From the NCBI GenBank assembly GCA_030765045.1, contig CM060963.1, positions 70,741,117 through 70,805,116 on the forward strand: a DNA stretch of 64,000 bases. Reading direction: 5' to 3'. The notes beneath the pieces were generated by a model, which did not search any database, was not told the origin of the DNA, and was given only the letters and a program-made list of their open reading frames with translations. The position numbers and the translations under genes were made by a program. The stretch is from Tenodera sinensis. Lineage: Eukaryota; Arthropoda; Insecta; Mantodea; Mantidae. Below, one piece after another: positions 35,376 to 47,187 of the stretch (its first letter is position 1; every line of letters starts with the position of its first letter).

Positions 35376-35910
35376 ACATTTCCATGGGAAATTGAAATCG
35401 ATTTGAGTCCAAACCCATTCTCAATACAATCTGCATTTCTATGCCCAATTCAATCTGTATTGAGATTGATTTAGATATACAAGATCAAGCATAAATAATT
35501 CAAGCTTGTATGTTGGTATGGTGTATGGTGTATGTTGGCAAGCCTATAAAAATATGTTTTCTGTATATTTTAAGTAGGTTTTGAGGTTAGTGAATGTTTT
35601 TGATAAAATATATTGTGGGATTATAGAAACATTAAAAGCGGCTTTGTTGTTTTTATTACACCACTTTCGCTAAGAAAACAAAATGACAGGCATGCAGCAT
35701 GTCATAACGAGTACAGTAAAAGATACCATCTTTGGCAGATTAAAATTGATTTGAATCCGGTAGGTGTTTCCATGCAACAAAACTTTGATCCGATCCCACT
35801 TCTAAGAGGATCAGATCCAAGCATTCAGTTTGATCTGAATCCATGTTTCCATGCAGTATTTAATCCAAAATGAGAACTCAAATCAATTTTAATTCCTCTT
35901 GGAAATATAG
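35376..35910. mobile_element. Non-autonomous DNA transposon, ~535 bp, ~33-bp terminal inverted repeats
   Basis: The left end ATTTCCATGGGAAATTGAAA and the right end (read inward) ATTTCCAAGAGGAATTAAAA continue together into GATTTGAG. The match is good over about 30 bp. Inside, several shorter TTTCCATG and GATCCGATCC/GGATCAGATC words are repeated in both orientations, suggesting subterminal repeats. There is no transposase. Target duplication is not clear. Confidence 0.55.
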
Positions 35911-38900
35911 CGTATATGCTATGGTTTCTGTCCTCTAAAGTATTGACTACAGCATACTGTTCTAAAGGGGAACTGGGTTAACTGTCTGCACACCATAATT
36001 TGAGGGTTCCAGAAACCAAATTATATAGGACCAGTGGTCTACTGGCATAACTATTAACTATTAGAGAAAATTACTCAACAGCGATATTGTGACTTTTCAT
36101 TTAGATTGTTTAAGCACCTTCCCAGCATGTATTGCCTTAAAGGTCACTGATCCTCCAAATCCTTAAATTCACACTTGTATCTTTTTCAGGATTGAGAAAG
36201 CTTCTGTAAATTATATAACTATAAGACTGTGAATTAAGATAGTTTATATTCTAAGTTATCAACATTAATTATTATTATTATTATTATCATCAATGTACTA
36301 AGGAATAAAAATGAAGGTATGTTTATTGAATGTGCTAGATTGAAAAATCCATCAATAAGATATTAAACATTTTTTAAGCCATGAATAGAGTATCAAAGGT
36401 TGTTCAATCTAATTTGTTTTTAATCTCAATATAACTGTTTGAACCTTATGAGAATTGCAAGTTGCAAATAATGTCACAAATTAGTCTAGTAAGAAATTGT
36501 GCCTAAAATGACATACCTTTTTTTTCTTTTAAATCTGTATTACTGTATGAAAATATTCTCATAGACTCCTTAAGCTTGTGTATCACAATCCCAACTTCTT
36601 GTGATAAATAATGTATGTCAAACAAGCTACAAAAAATGTATAACATTTACACTCATTGCAAAACTGATTTTATCCCAAGGAATTGTACAAAATGTCATAG
36701 CATTTACACATGGAGAATATTTGTCACAAACATTTATATTGATTGAAATAAAAATGCAATAAAATTACAAAATCTATCAATGAAGCAAACTAAATATAGT
36801 TAGATATTTTAACATAAATATTACATTTGCTGTGTTTGGCTTCCTTTTGAAATTTTGTTGTCATAGTTTAAGGACATTTTCTGAATGTTCTTTTTATTTT
36901 GAAATGCACTGGAACTTAAAGAGGTTATGTAGTTTTCCAACTTATATTTTATTGACACAATTCATAAATGAATCACTTAACATTTTTAAGTATACTAACA
37001 CATTCATGATGGCTTCATTTTTTGCACATTTCACATCTCATCCAATCACATCTCTATCAGATGTTGATCGCTTGTGTAAGCCATCCCTCTGTTCATTTTC
37101 ATGATTCATCTTTATCCTCTTCATAACTTAAACATAGCTGCTTGTCTTCTCAGCCTGTTTTATTTATTTCCTCCCTCCCCATGAGCTCTATCTTCTTCTG
37201 TTACTTTTCCTTTAGTTCCACCATTCAAGGGCTATGAGTAAGAACTGCACTTCCTTTCCTTTTCCTTCTGCATATCTTGGACTTCTGTACTGTCTTGGCT
37301 GATTTTTTAAGAATACTCCTATCATGGCAATTAAGTTGATATTCTGATCCAGTCAGGGCATAACACAGAAAATGCAATGCTGTGTCCAACATTGAAATAA
37401 CTCTCCTGTTGTTCTACTTACTCACTTTCATTGGGACCCCAAACATAACAGTCTAGTAGTACTTTCTAGGAAGTATTAAAGCAGGAGGGATGTAGTTTTT
37501 AGCAGAACCAAAATGTGCACCTATAGTTACACACTGTGTCAGGATTCTGACCTAGAAATGGCTTCCATATAGTTTTTTTTAATTTCTTTTTCTTTCTCTG
37601 CCAAAATTTTCTGAGCTTTGTGGTCTATAGTCATCTTTATTCTATATATTACATGAAGCTTCATTTTTTTTTCAATGGTTTGAAAAGTTTGTTGGAGTAA
37701 CTCAGAAAATTGTTTAACATGAGATAAGTTGAACTGCTGTTGATGTGGGTTCTGGACATCTTAATGATAACTATCGATGAGCAGCTTAACAACCTTTCTG
37801 CTGGGTCATATTAGTTTTATAACCTCCAAAGCAACCTTACTTCAAAATCTAGAGTATGCCTAAAAAGTTCAACCTCAATCTCATAAGTATAACAGTTTGG
37901 AACTGGCATGAATTAATTTGTTGATTCCCTTAGCTCTGTGCCAAAGTGTTGCCTATGGAACATAGAACATTTTGGCTGCATTAAGTCCTCCAATCCTTTC
38001 CTCGTTTATGCATTTCTCAGGACTATCTTTCAGAAGTATATTTGTAGTCTTTAACCATTCTTATACAAAGAAGGAGGAAATGTTTTAATTCATATATATA
38101 TTTGTATTTAATTGTACATTAAGGCTAACTAATACATTAAGTACGTCAATAAACAAAGTAATATTTACTCAGGGTAAATAATATCACAAGGATGTAGCTT
38201 TGCCCTGATCTGCATTTCATGCTGCAATGGCTTTTAGAAATTACATTGAGGTTACAGTTGAGAACAAAACACAATTTTACATTCAGAAAAGTAGGTAATT
38301 ATTGGAATTTTAGCTTTGTTGTTTTAAATATAGCTTATTGTTCTCGAATCAAATAACATACGAGTAATATATATCTTTTAATTCTCACCTAAATCATATT
38401 TTTAACAATTGCTTCTCAAAGCTTCACTTCCTTTCAGCCATTTTACTGCCTACTGTAACACAAAATGTCTCATGCTCTCTTCTACATGGTTTTCATAGAA
38501 GGTGGTGAAAGGCCTTATTTCAAATTACCTGAATATTTCATTTTAGGCATAATTTCATTATACACTGCCAGAAAGAACTATCACATTATGTACATGTTTT
38601 ATTTAAAAGAGATATTGAAGCTTTCCTTAATTATATTGAAACATTGAAAAAATACACCTGTGGGATATTACCAAACTTCTCTATAATCATTAATACTATT
38701 CCAAAGGCTATACAGTTGCAAATTTAGCTTTAATCTCAATATATGTAGCTGTTTGACCTTTTCAGAAGTAATAGATCATAAATTATTTCACAAATTGCTC
38801 TGGTAAGGCTGCCAAGTATCTACAATGGTTTTTAGTTAACATGTTTTGTTAATGTTTGACACACGAGCATTAATTTGGCTAAGAAGAAGGTAGGAGATAA

Positions 38901-39820
38901 TTTAGTTTTCAATATAGATAATGTGTCTCCTCTCTAGAATGTTTCTGTGGTAAATTGTAAGTACCTACCACAAGAGTACAACCACTTCTGCTTGGATTCT
39001 GCAGCTTTCTTTGTCTTGCATGCTTGCAATGTTCTTCAAACCATGGAATGTACCCTAAAATGTATTTGGATAATGTAAAGTTTAACTGGAAGTAAATCAT
39101 TATAGTGTTGTTCCCTCTTCCGAATCCCATTTGAGCTTCCATTTCTGAAACATATAAATCCTATTAACCATGAGTATGTAAACCAATATTGGAAAGTTCC
39201 CATTGTGTTTTGCACATGTTGTAATGCAGTCATTTTTATGTACACTGATGCCTATATGGTTATAACATGATTTTCTGAGTACAGTGTTACTAACAAATAA
39301 AGTTAATACAATCAAATAATGACTGGTTTGGCTGGAGCCATTATTGATTTAACTTGCTGTAATTCTGTTACCATTTTATTGTATACAATTTGTGAGAATA
39401 AATGTTATTGTTCTCAGTTTATTTGTTTATTTTAATCAGAGTTTCTGAGAGTTATGTATTCTTCCCTATATTTATTACATCCAACACTTACAAGGCTATA
39501 GTGTTTAAACTATTTAAAAAGCAGAAATTCTCCATTATACTTCTATATTTTTAGTTGACTTTCCATGTTAATGTACATGGTATGTATATGCCTCATGAAA
39601 TTACAACATTTCATACATTCACTTTGCCCTCTGTGGCGTCATAGTTACAAATTATGTCTATCATTAAGTAGACTTAGCATAAAATAATAAATTGGTTGCA
39701 TGTTGGTAGTTAAGTCAAACGTCTTCCAAGGATGAGACACAAAGATTTTAAAAAATATCCACTTATATGGATTCAGCTCCAAATGTTCTACGAAGATCGT
39801 TAAGGAGGAATTGACTAAAG
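35911..39820. other. Unassigned DNA
   Basis: A short (TTA)n patch lies at about 36267-36287. I see no supported gene, structured RNA or mobile element in this 3.9-kb stretch. Confidence 0.5.
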
Positions 39821-41905
39821 CATAGATGGGGAGAACTGACACAATGTGTCATTTCCCCCACTTTGTAGTTTTAACTCCATCCACTCTTAAAAAGTGGTTA
39901 GCTACTAGGCTATGTGGCCCCCCCCCCTCCCCCCATGCTGTTATCCATCTACCATAGAGAATCAGTCAGTCCCTCAAATTGTGTCAGTGGTGGAATCAGG
40001 TCACATAGCAAGGTAAAGGGGTACTTCAAAACCAAATGGGAACTTAAGTATCTTTGTGTTCCTAGTAAAAATAAAGCACTTTGCTATGCAGAAACAATGT
40101 ACCCAATGTAATCACAAACCATAATCATAAAACCAATACCTCATGTTTTTATTCAGTTCCACTGCTGTAAACCTTGAAACTTACCTTGTTTGTAAATATG
40201 TGTTTATCCATAAATAAACAGAACCGGAAAAGGAGAGGTGGCCTGTATTTGTTGATGGGGTAAGTGGAAAGGGTAAATATTCAATTGCATTCCTGTCACC
40301 CCTCTTCTCCATGTCTGGACTAGAGGAACTGAAACACATCAGATTGCTTGTGTATTAAAGATTGGGCCAACAATATGAAAAACTCAACAAAGAAAATTAT
40401 AGAGAATAGTGTTAAAACAATCTATAATGTATTCATACAAGAGAAATATTTCAAAGAAAATAATGTTAATTTTAATTCATTCTTGGACAAAGAATTCAAA
40501 TGTGCAAAAGATGTAGGGGATACGAAAAGAAAGCAACTCTGAAACATTCCAGAGAAAAGGAAGGATGTTAATTATAAGAAGTGAGTGGCCTTTTTTGAAG
40601 CCTGCATGTAGTTTCTTAGAGTTCCTTGCGGTTGTTAAGCTGACTTTTTAATCAAATTCAATAGTCCCAATAAAGTGGACAGCATCCTCCAGTTTCCTGC
40701 GTAAAGGTTCTTCTATATGTCTCATTATGTACAAATACCTTTAGAAAGTGTTGTAGCGCACAAGATACCAACAACACCTCTCAAGTTGGCTTCAAAAGAA
40801 TCTTACCCTGGTTACCGACTGGAACCGTATTTAATTCATTGGCTTGACTTATAGTAGTTTATTTAATCCAATATTCAAGAGCACCATACTTGTTAGTTGG
40901 ATCTATAATTCCTGAATGACCGGGGACCCAAACAAGTGTGACTGGGTAGCTGGCACATCAACCATTGTTTGACATTGCCGAATCAGTTTGGATGAGCTTT
41001 TAAAGCCGCCTGGCTGTCCGGGCAGATATACAGTTCCGCCTCTTTGCCTGGCATATTCATGACATGCAAATATGCAATGCTCAGACCAGAAATGCATATA
41101 TCTAAGTCTGGTTGTAGGACCCAGGCCCTAGCTCTCATCTTGTCCCTCAACCATGTGGCTCTATAATAAAGACGTAAGATGCGAGCTACTCCTTTGCATT
41201 CTTATGAATGTTGGTTAATAATTTGCGCAACGAAAAAAACACCCCTGACGGCTTGCAGATAGTTTCTTACTCTAACACTACAGGGTGGATATAGGTACCC
41301 CATAAATTAACATCTGACGGAATTGTAATTTGGAAATTCGAGGGGTCAAGGAAAATGTTGGTTTCAGTCATTTTGCCATTTCGGTTGGAGAATACATATG
41401 TCAATGAGGTGTTTCCAGAACGCTGGATTGCTCAAGGATCATTTCATTGCCAACTGCACTTGACTGACCACCTCAAAGCCCTAATCTAACGAAATGTGAC
41501 AATTCGCTCTAGGGATTCATCAAGAACATTGTTGCAGAGCAACGTTATAATACGATTGATGAATTGAAAGCTACTGTGCTTTCTGCGTGGCTAACGAGTC
41601 ATGCTTTCGGACAGATCACTTCAGCAATGCTGAAAATAATATCCTACAGAGCCTGGCGACGGAGTATTTTGTTCTGAGAATGATGGATCCCATACTGATG
41701 TTTTGGACCTCTAGACCAGGCATGGGGAAGAGGGGTGACAGGAATGCAATCCAGCATTTACCCACTCTACTTACTGACACTTACTGGCCGGTTCTCAGAG
41801 GTAGCGGGAGGCGTGGCCTGGTAGCTAATCGCTGCGAGACAGTGGACGGGGTTAAAACTACGATGTAGGGGAAGTGGCACATTGAGTTAGTTCTCCCCAT
41901 CTATG
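39821..41905. mobile_element. 2,085-bp element with terminal and subterminal inverted repeats
   Basis: The left end (from 39821, CATAGATGGGGAGAACTGAC, on through TTTCCCCCAC, TAGTTTTAACTCC, GTTAGCTACTAGGC) is inverted at the right end (to 41905) over about 95 bp with moderate divergence. A second inverted pair lies further in: 40269-40325 and about 41707-41767 share CATGG(A/G)GAAGAGGGGTGACA. Reading the ends as TA-flanked GATGGGGAGAAC would fit a Tc1/mariner-type target, but this is tentative. The middle contains a separate transposase relic (41284-41660). Confidence 0.65.
41284..41660 (+). pseudogene. Tc3/mariner-like transposase relic
   Basis: It begins with TACAGGGTGGATATAGG, a sequence resembling ends of this superfamily. 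It then has frame-disrupted pieces: YVNEVFPERWIAQGS (family pattern FPxRWIGRGG) and FIKNIVAEQRYNTIDELKAT (family region after the third catalytic residue). The stretch between them that should carry the SPDLTPLDFFLWG block is corrupted. Probably an older insertion inside, or the core of, the surrounding 2.1-kb element. Confidence 0.55.
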
Positions 41906-41948
41906 GTCTAGACATTTACATGAAAGAAATGTACATTAAAGCAAACAG

Positions 41949-42158
41949 TTTTTTTTTTTTTTTAATGTCCTCCAACATTGTGTCATATCGGACGAATGAA
42001 TGAAATGAAATGGGTGAAATGATGCTGAAATGAGCCCGAGGTCCATGGAGCTTTAAGTTACCCGACATTCGTCTTCTCAGGGTAGGGAAAAGCTCGGAAA
42101 AAAACCTTACCCGGATAACTAAGCGAGATTCGAACTCGCGACCTCTTGAACGTGAGGC
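41949..42158 (-). mobile_element. tRNA-derived SINE, family E, with 11-bp target duplication
   Basis: Minus strand: the tRNA-like head carries GAGTTCGAATCTC (B box). The body has TTATCCGGGTAAGG, GAAGACGAATGTCGGGTAAC and ATTTCATTTCATTCATTCGT, then a terminal A run (T15 at 41949-41963 on the plus strand). AAAGCAAACAG occurs perfectly at 41938-41948 and 42159-42169. The head seems 5'-shortened because the A box is not obvious. Confidence 0.88.
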
Positions 42159-42169
42159 AAAGCAAACAG

Positions 42170-43891
42170 GTAACATTGGCATAAAACATAATAGTGTATA
42201 CATGTATAGTTATAAATAAATGTTGAATAATTAATATACGAGTCATATCGTAATTAATACTTTAAGGGGGTGAAGGGACTTTGTGCCCACGGAAATCCAA
42301 CTGACAGAATTGCATAAAATTCTATATTTTATAAAACCTACCAAGGATACAACTAAAATTTCACGGACATCAAGTGACTTACATCAAATCAAAATAACAT
42401 ACTGTGAGGTTACAAAACGCACTAACAGAATAGAATAAAAATTAATCGGTTCTTCATCATCCTGTATCCGACCAGTAGGAGAACAGGCGTATGGTATACA
42501 TACTTCCGTTGGTGAACATGAGATAGCAAAATGGACAAAAAGATTACGGATGTGCTCTGAAAGCTGGTTTGGACAACAAGAAACAAAGAATCACCAGTTG
42601 GACTCAACCTCTGGCTGTGCATAGTTTAAATGCAATCAGAGGCATGAGTCCAGCTTCAGATATTCCTGTTCCTATAATTGTTTAGTTATTTACTGTTGTA
42701 GTCGTTGCATTCCTGCCATGGGCCATGAACTGGTGGACAGATTATAACTATGTATAATACTGTTGAAAGTTGTTGCGTTTAGTTAATGAAAGTTGAGACT
42801 CCACGTTATTGCCTCGCAAGTGTCCCCAAAGAATTGCTGGAGAGTAATTCTTGATAGACTGTGAATGCCTTTTCTGTGATTGAATGAATGCAACATTCAA
42901 TAGACTTGTATCTAAATGAAAATATACAAAACTATGGGGAAAGGACTAGAGGTAATAATGTAACATCCGGCGTTAAGTGAGTTATGAAAAGCCGGTTTAA
43001 CTGACGCACTAAATCACATCACAATCATAGTGCAATTTCTCGGATTGGTGACTTACTCTTGACCATTACATTTACCTACTCTGAGGACTAAAATATATGG
43101 ATCTAGCGAAAACAAATAAAGAACTTACAACATTAGACCATGTAGCGTATGGAAATATTTGTTCTTTTCTTATGTTAGTGTTTCGCATGTCAAACTCGGG
43201 TCAGCATGGTATTTTATAGGTAGATATAACGTTCTACTAATTTCTATAAATATTTTGTTTTACCAATGTACCTACAACAGTGATTCGCTGTAAAATGTAA
43301 GTAAAGTGTGGAACTATTTTGAAGTAGACAGTACTGATAATAACAGAAGTGTGTATAATATGCAGAAAAACACTTTCACTCAATATTTTGGTTCACAACA
43401 GCCTGAGAATGACAATAAGATACTAGAAAATGGAGCGGATATTGTGCATTGAAAGTTCACAATGTAAGTCTAACATGCCTTGCCCGGTAATGGCAACGAA
43501 TAACTGAAAATCTAACCAAGTCATCTTTGCCGTTCTCGGGGCCCGGGAAAGCTTCCCGTTGGTTGTGAATATTCCTATTTGAATACATGTACTTGAAGGT
43601 TATCGTTCTGGTTATCGTTATCGTTGGCAGTTGTTGTGTACCAGCCTTAAATTGCACAACAAATTTAGAGAAGCAGTTATGTATATTCATACAGCAAGTG
43701 AAGTTTTTAGAACCTCTATTGGAAAAACAGTGTACGAGTTTCCCATCGCTATCAGAACGTGGTGCCATATCTGATTAACACGCGTTTATACACAGAAAAC
43801 TATTAATACGAGCACGATTCAGTGAATAACCTATTCACAATTACGGCCTTTTATAGAGTATCGAATAACTATGGTGCTTAAAAGTAGTATA
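42170..43891. other. Unassigned DNA
   Basis: Slightly less AT-rich than the left half of the window, but no gene is supported. The two opposed open frames at 43457-43778 overlap each other and have no motif. Confidence 0.45.
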
Positions 43892-44007
43892 GGTATCGGC
43901 AGGGCCGTATTTACGTAAGGGCAAACCGGTCAACTGCCCAGGGCGGCAAAATTACTGGAAAGCTGCACCAAAAAATAAATAAATAGACATGAAACATCAA
44001 GTTCCTT

Positions 44008-44515
44008 TTGATCCTGGATAAATTGATTGAAGAACTGGACAACAGAGTTTCTTCCTACAAGGAATACAGTGAACCATTTATGTTTTTGACAAATCTGAAG
44101 ATGCTTAGTCCACTTGAAATTCAGGAAGCATCATCCAGACTTCAGAAAGTCTACAGTTCGGATCTTGAAGATTCAGCATTTGTACTTGAATGCTTACACT
44201 TCAGAAGCTACATAGAAAAGAATGAAAATGCGACGCACTCTCCTACACAGCTGTAAGGTAACTGTCTAGAGAGTGTTTGTCCGAACTTAAACATAGCTCT
44301 ACAACTATACTTGAGCACTCCTGCTTCCAACTGCTCAACTGAAAGATCATTTTCTGCTCTAAGACGCATAAATAAGAACATCACAATGAAGGATCGTCTT
44401 AGTTATCTTGGTGTTGTTGCAATAGAACCTTACTTCAGTGAAAATGGACTATAACGAACTCATAAACTTGTTTGCAAATGACAGGGCAAGGAGGAAGCCT
44501 CTTGTTATTTAAACA
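44008..44515 (+). pseudogene. hAT transposase C-terminus (ZMYM1-like type), frameshifted
   Basis: The open start (44008-44256, MILDKLIEELDNRVSSYKEY onward) runs into a stop. A second stretch then continues as LYLSTPASNCSTERSFSALR, RINKNITMKDRLSYLGVVAI and EPYFSENG, and in another frame DYNELINLFANDRARRKPLV. CSTERSFSALRRI...RL is the hAT dimerisation core. The type with a terminal FAxxKARR-like tail is found in zinc-finger MYM-type-1-like hAT proteins. The catalytic region is missing. Confidence 0.85.
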
Positions 44516-44711
44516 GCATGTTTTGACATCTAATATGGGCTAATGCCTCTTTTATTGTAAGTTCTTTCTATTAAGATGTTCCTACTTAAATTTTAATAAC
44601 CTCACTTTTGGTGTTTGCCACTCATACTTAAGTATCCAGTAAGTAGTGAAATCATTCTCTATGTTGTGAAAATTTAATCGTATGTACGCTAGTTGGGGGG
44701 GGGGGGGGCAG

Positions 44712-44714
<3 letters not shown>

Positions 44715-44766
<52 letters not shown>
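44715..44766. repeat. Poly-T tract (52 nt) after a poly-G run
   Basis: G runs (about 44695-44708), then CAGCAA, then 52 T. It lies inside the hAT-derived element, so it arose or expanded after that element formed. Length in the assembly may be unreliable. Confidence 0.85.
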
Positions 44767-44767
<1 letters not shown>

Positions 44768-44809
44768 TCCAGGGGCGTCAGAGGTCCTAAATTCGGGCCT
44801 GGGTATCGG

Positions 44810-45575
44810 GAATGAGAAAATAGTGGTATCTACTTCAATTCCCTTACGAAAACCAAGACTCCAACTTTTAGTAGTAAAAATTTTCCTCAATGCTAATTAA
44901 TGTTAGTTAGTTTAGAATTAAACGATGTTCTTAAAAACGTGTCTTTATTCTGTTCTCATTTTAGCTTACCTTAACTTTGAGGTTAACTATTTTCTTATTC
45001 TCATTCTTGGCAGCATTACTTTATATTTCGTAACACACTCGATTGTTCACATATTTGGAATGCCTTGATCTGATAGTTGGCACAATAATGGTTTGATTTT
45101 AAACTAGAGCCGCCTTCAGGAAGGATGGCGGCAAATGACAAAACGCGCAAGTAGGGGTAATAGGGGAAGTGTTGCGTTGCAACTGTTTCCCATCTTTCTC
45201 AGGAAGTAACTTATTGCTCGGAATTATTTAATTTCACTGTTAAAACTGTAGGCAAATACTTTCATCGCGTTCTGAAACAGACTACACCTGATTGACTAGA
45301 AAACATGTGACTGTGACGTCATTAAATATTGGTCTTCTGCGCAACCGCCTTCATTTGTGACAGCGACTATGGTAACAAGTTAAGTATTACTTAATCTGTT
45401 ATATTTTGTTAGTGAAATACATCCTACTCGAGAATATGAGTTTCATCAGATTCGTATTCCCCATGATAACTCCCATGTGTAGTTTTTAGGGCACCTACAT
45501 AAATCCGTAGAGATTTATTAGAATTTTATCAAAAGCTGTTTCAGCAAAAAGGGATGCTGACTCTTAATTCACTGT
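44810..45575. other. Unassigned DNA
   Basis: No gene or recognisable element found. Base composition is intermediate. Confidence 0.45.
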
Positions 45576-45734
45576 TGTGTATTTATCTTTATGATTCTCC
45601 TGTTATGCTTATCTTAATGGATATTAACTCTCGGCAATTAAATTGTAAACGTTATTGCATATTTATCTTTTATGTTCCCCTCTCAATGCGTATATAATGG
45701 ATATTAACTCTGGGCGATTAAATTGTAAACGTTT
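45576..45734. repeat. Two-unit tandem duplication, ~79 bp
   Basis: Both units contain TATTTATCTTT, a diverged middle, ATGGATATTAACTC, then GGC(A/G)ATTAAATTGTAAACGTT. The first unit ends near 45653 and the second near 45734. The divergence in the middle indicates an old duplication. Confidence 0.75.
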
Positions 45735-46406
45735 TAACAGAACTAAGGGAAGAAACGAGTTAACTCCCAGATTAAGAAAACGTTTTGAAGCCTGTAATTT
45801 AGCACCCGGTGACTAGTAAGTGCGTTGTGATAATGGTTAGAAAACGGATTAGAAGTATATAAATACTCAGTACCGTTCATTCTATTCATTTCCTGTTTTG
45901 TGAAACTAAAACATATATTTATGTGAAATTATCTGCATTGCCACGAGAGTGTTTCGATAATGTAACGATAATTTTGCCAGCACAAAGCGCGAGAAAAATT
46001 ATACCGAATATGAAAACCTCGAGTGGTATTTATTTAGAGTATTTCGGGAAATAATAATTTATTTAATACTATTTATAGAAATTTGAAAAGTATGCAACTT
46101 ACAATAACATTCATACATTTTAATTAAGATTGATTTTCACAGTTAGCACTACAATTGTGTGAACAATAAACACGTTTCATCCAGGAAAATGAGAAATTAG
46201 ATATACGATGCATATAAATGAACGAATTTGCAGTAGTATGCGATTCATTAAAGGCAGGACTGATATATTTAAAATTACAGTTGTTTGACTTTGCCTCTTC
46301 AATTAAAATATCAACATCCTCACTAGAATATTCGGCAAATCTTTTGTCTGCCATTTTTGAATGGCCCGTCAATTGTTTTTGGTATGCATGGAAACTTCAG
46401 ATTAAG
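45735..46406. other. Unassigned DNA
   Basis: Opposed open frames at 46124-46430 overlap and show no family pattern. No gene is supported. Confidence 0.45.
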
Positions 46407-46755
46407 GCGGCGCCGTGGCCGAGCGGTTAGATCGTTCGCCTACCACCTAGGCGGCACGGGTTCGGAACCCGCATGTGGTATTTGTGGTGGACGAAGCGGA
46501 GTCTGAGCGGGTTTTCTCCGGTTTTCCCCTCCACTCATTCCACCAATTGTTCCATCACCACCTTTCAAATAATCAACTTCCACTGCATCTCATATCATCC
46601 TCTTCTTCACTATGGTACCTGGTGCTTGGCTGACCAACCGCTTCCAGGTCTTCACTCTGTCCGATGCATAGGCTCCTGTGCTCTCCGACAGGCGTCTGAC
46701 CCTAGACACTGACTTGCATGTCCTAGAAGGTGTAAGTCCTACATAAGGGGAGGGT
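46407..46755 (+). mobile_element. tRNA-derived SINE, family A
   Basis: The head is GCGCCGTGGCCGAGCGGTTA (A box, tRNA-Leu/Ser-like) with GGTTCGGAACC (B box). It flows into ATTTGTGGTGGACGAAGCGG, a ~230-bp CT-rich body and a tail containing TGTAAGTCCTACATAAGGGG. The copy at 58896-59265 is colinear throughout. The first ~110 bp also match family B (32013-32227), but the 3' ends differ completely. Confidence 0.88.
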
Positions 46756-46804
46756 AATTAGCTAATTAGACTCACAGATGTTCAGAAATGTAAGAAAATG
46801 TTTA

Positions 46805-46874
46805 GGTTGGCGGAACCGCAAGGAGAAGGTGATATAACCAAAGTGATCACCTTCTCTTTGCGGTTCCGCCAACC
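46805..46874. mobile_element. 70-bp near-perfect hairpin flanked by TA
   Basis: Left arm 46805-46833 (GGTTGGCGGAACCGCAAGGA...) and right arm 46846-46874 are 29-bp reverse complements with one difference, which would be a G-U pair in RNA. The loop is 12 nt (ATAACCAAAGTG). TA sits immediately outside each arm (46803-46804 and 46875-46876). It could be an extremely short Tc1/mariner-type MITE or a small-RNA hairpin. Both are inference. Confidence 0.8.
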
Positions 46875-47187
46875 TATTATAATACCACGGCCAACAGGTG
46901 ATAATCCGGTTGTGTAATAGTCACAACAATTCGGAAATAAATACAATATCTAAATTATTAAAGCTATGCAAAATTGATTGTCCGTTGTAAGTTACGTCAC
47001 GCATGTGATACTTATTCACTGAAACTGTCCTTCACTACTTCATGTTTTTCGATCAGCAAGAAGCAGTTGTAGTAGTTTTCTCAAGCTGGGGTCCAAGTCA
47101 TTGTCGCTGTACAGTGTCCATTTGCAAACTTACACGTTTAGATATTGTTTATGCTTCAGGTAGAGAGAAAACAGAAGATAAAATACT

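Larger units (their letters stand above)
43900..44801 (+). mobile_element. Complete hAT-derived element, 902 bp, 8-bp target duplication
   Basis: GGTATCGG occurs at 43892-43899 and again at 44802-44809, the 8-bp duplication expected for hAT insertion. The ends read inward are CAGGGCCGTATTTA and CAGGCCCGAATTTA (12 of 14 identical). The interior keeps only the C-terminal part of a transposase and carries a 15-G run followed by 52 T. It is an internally deleted, non-autonomous copy with both ends intact. Confidence 0.92.

Noticed and set aside
46407..46480. Possible functional tRNA gene
   Set aside because: A and B boxes are present but the cloverleaf is imperfect and the sequence runs straight into a SINE body shared with 58896-59265.
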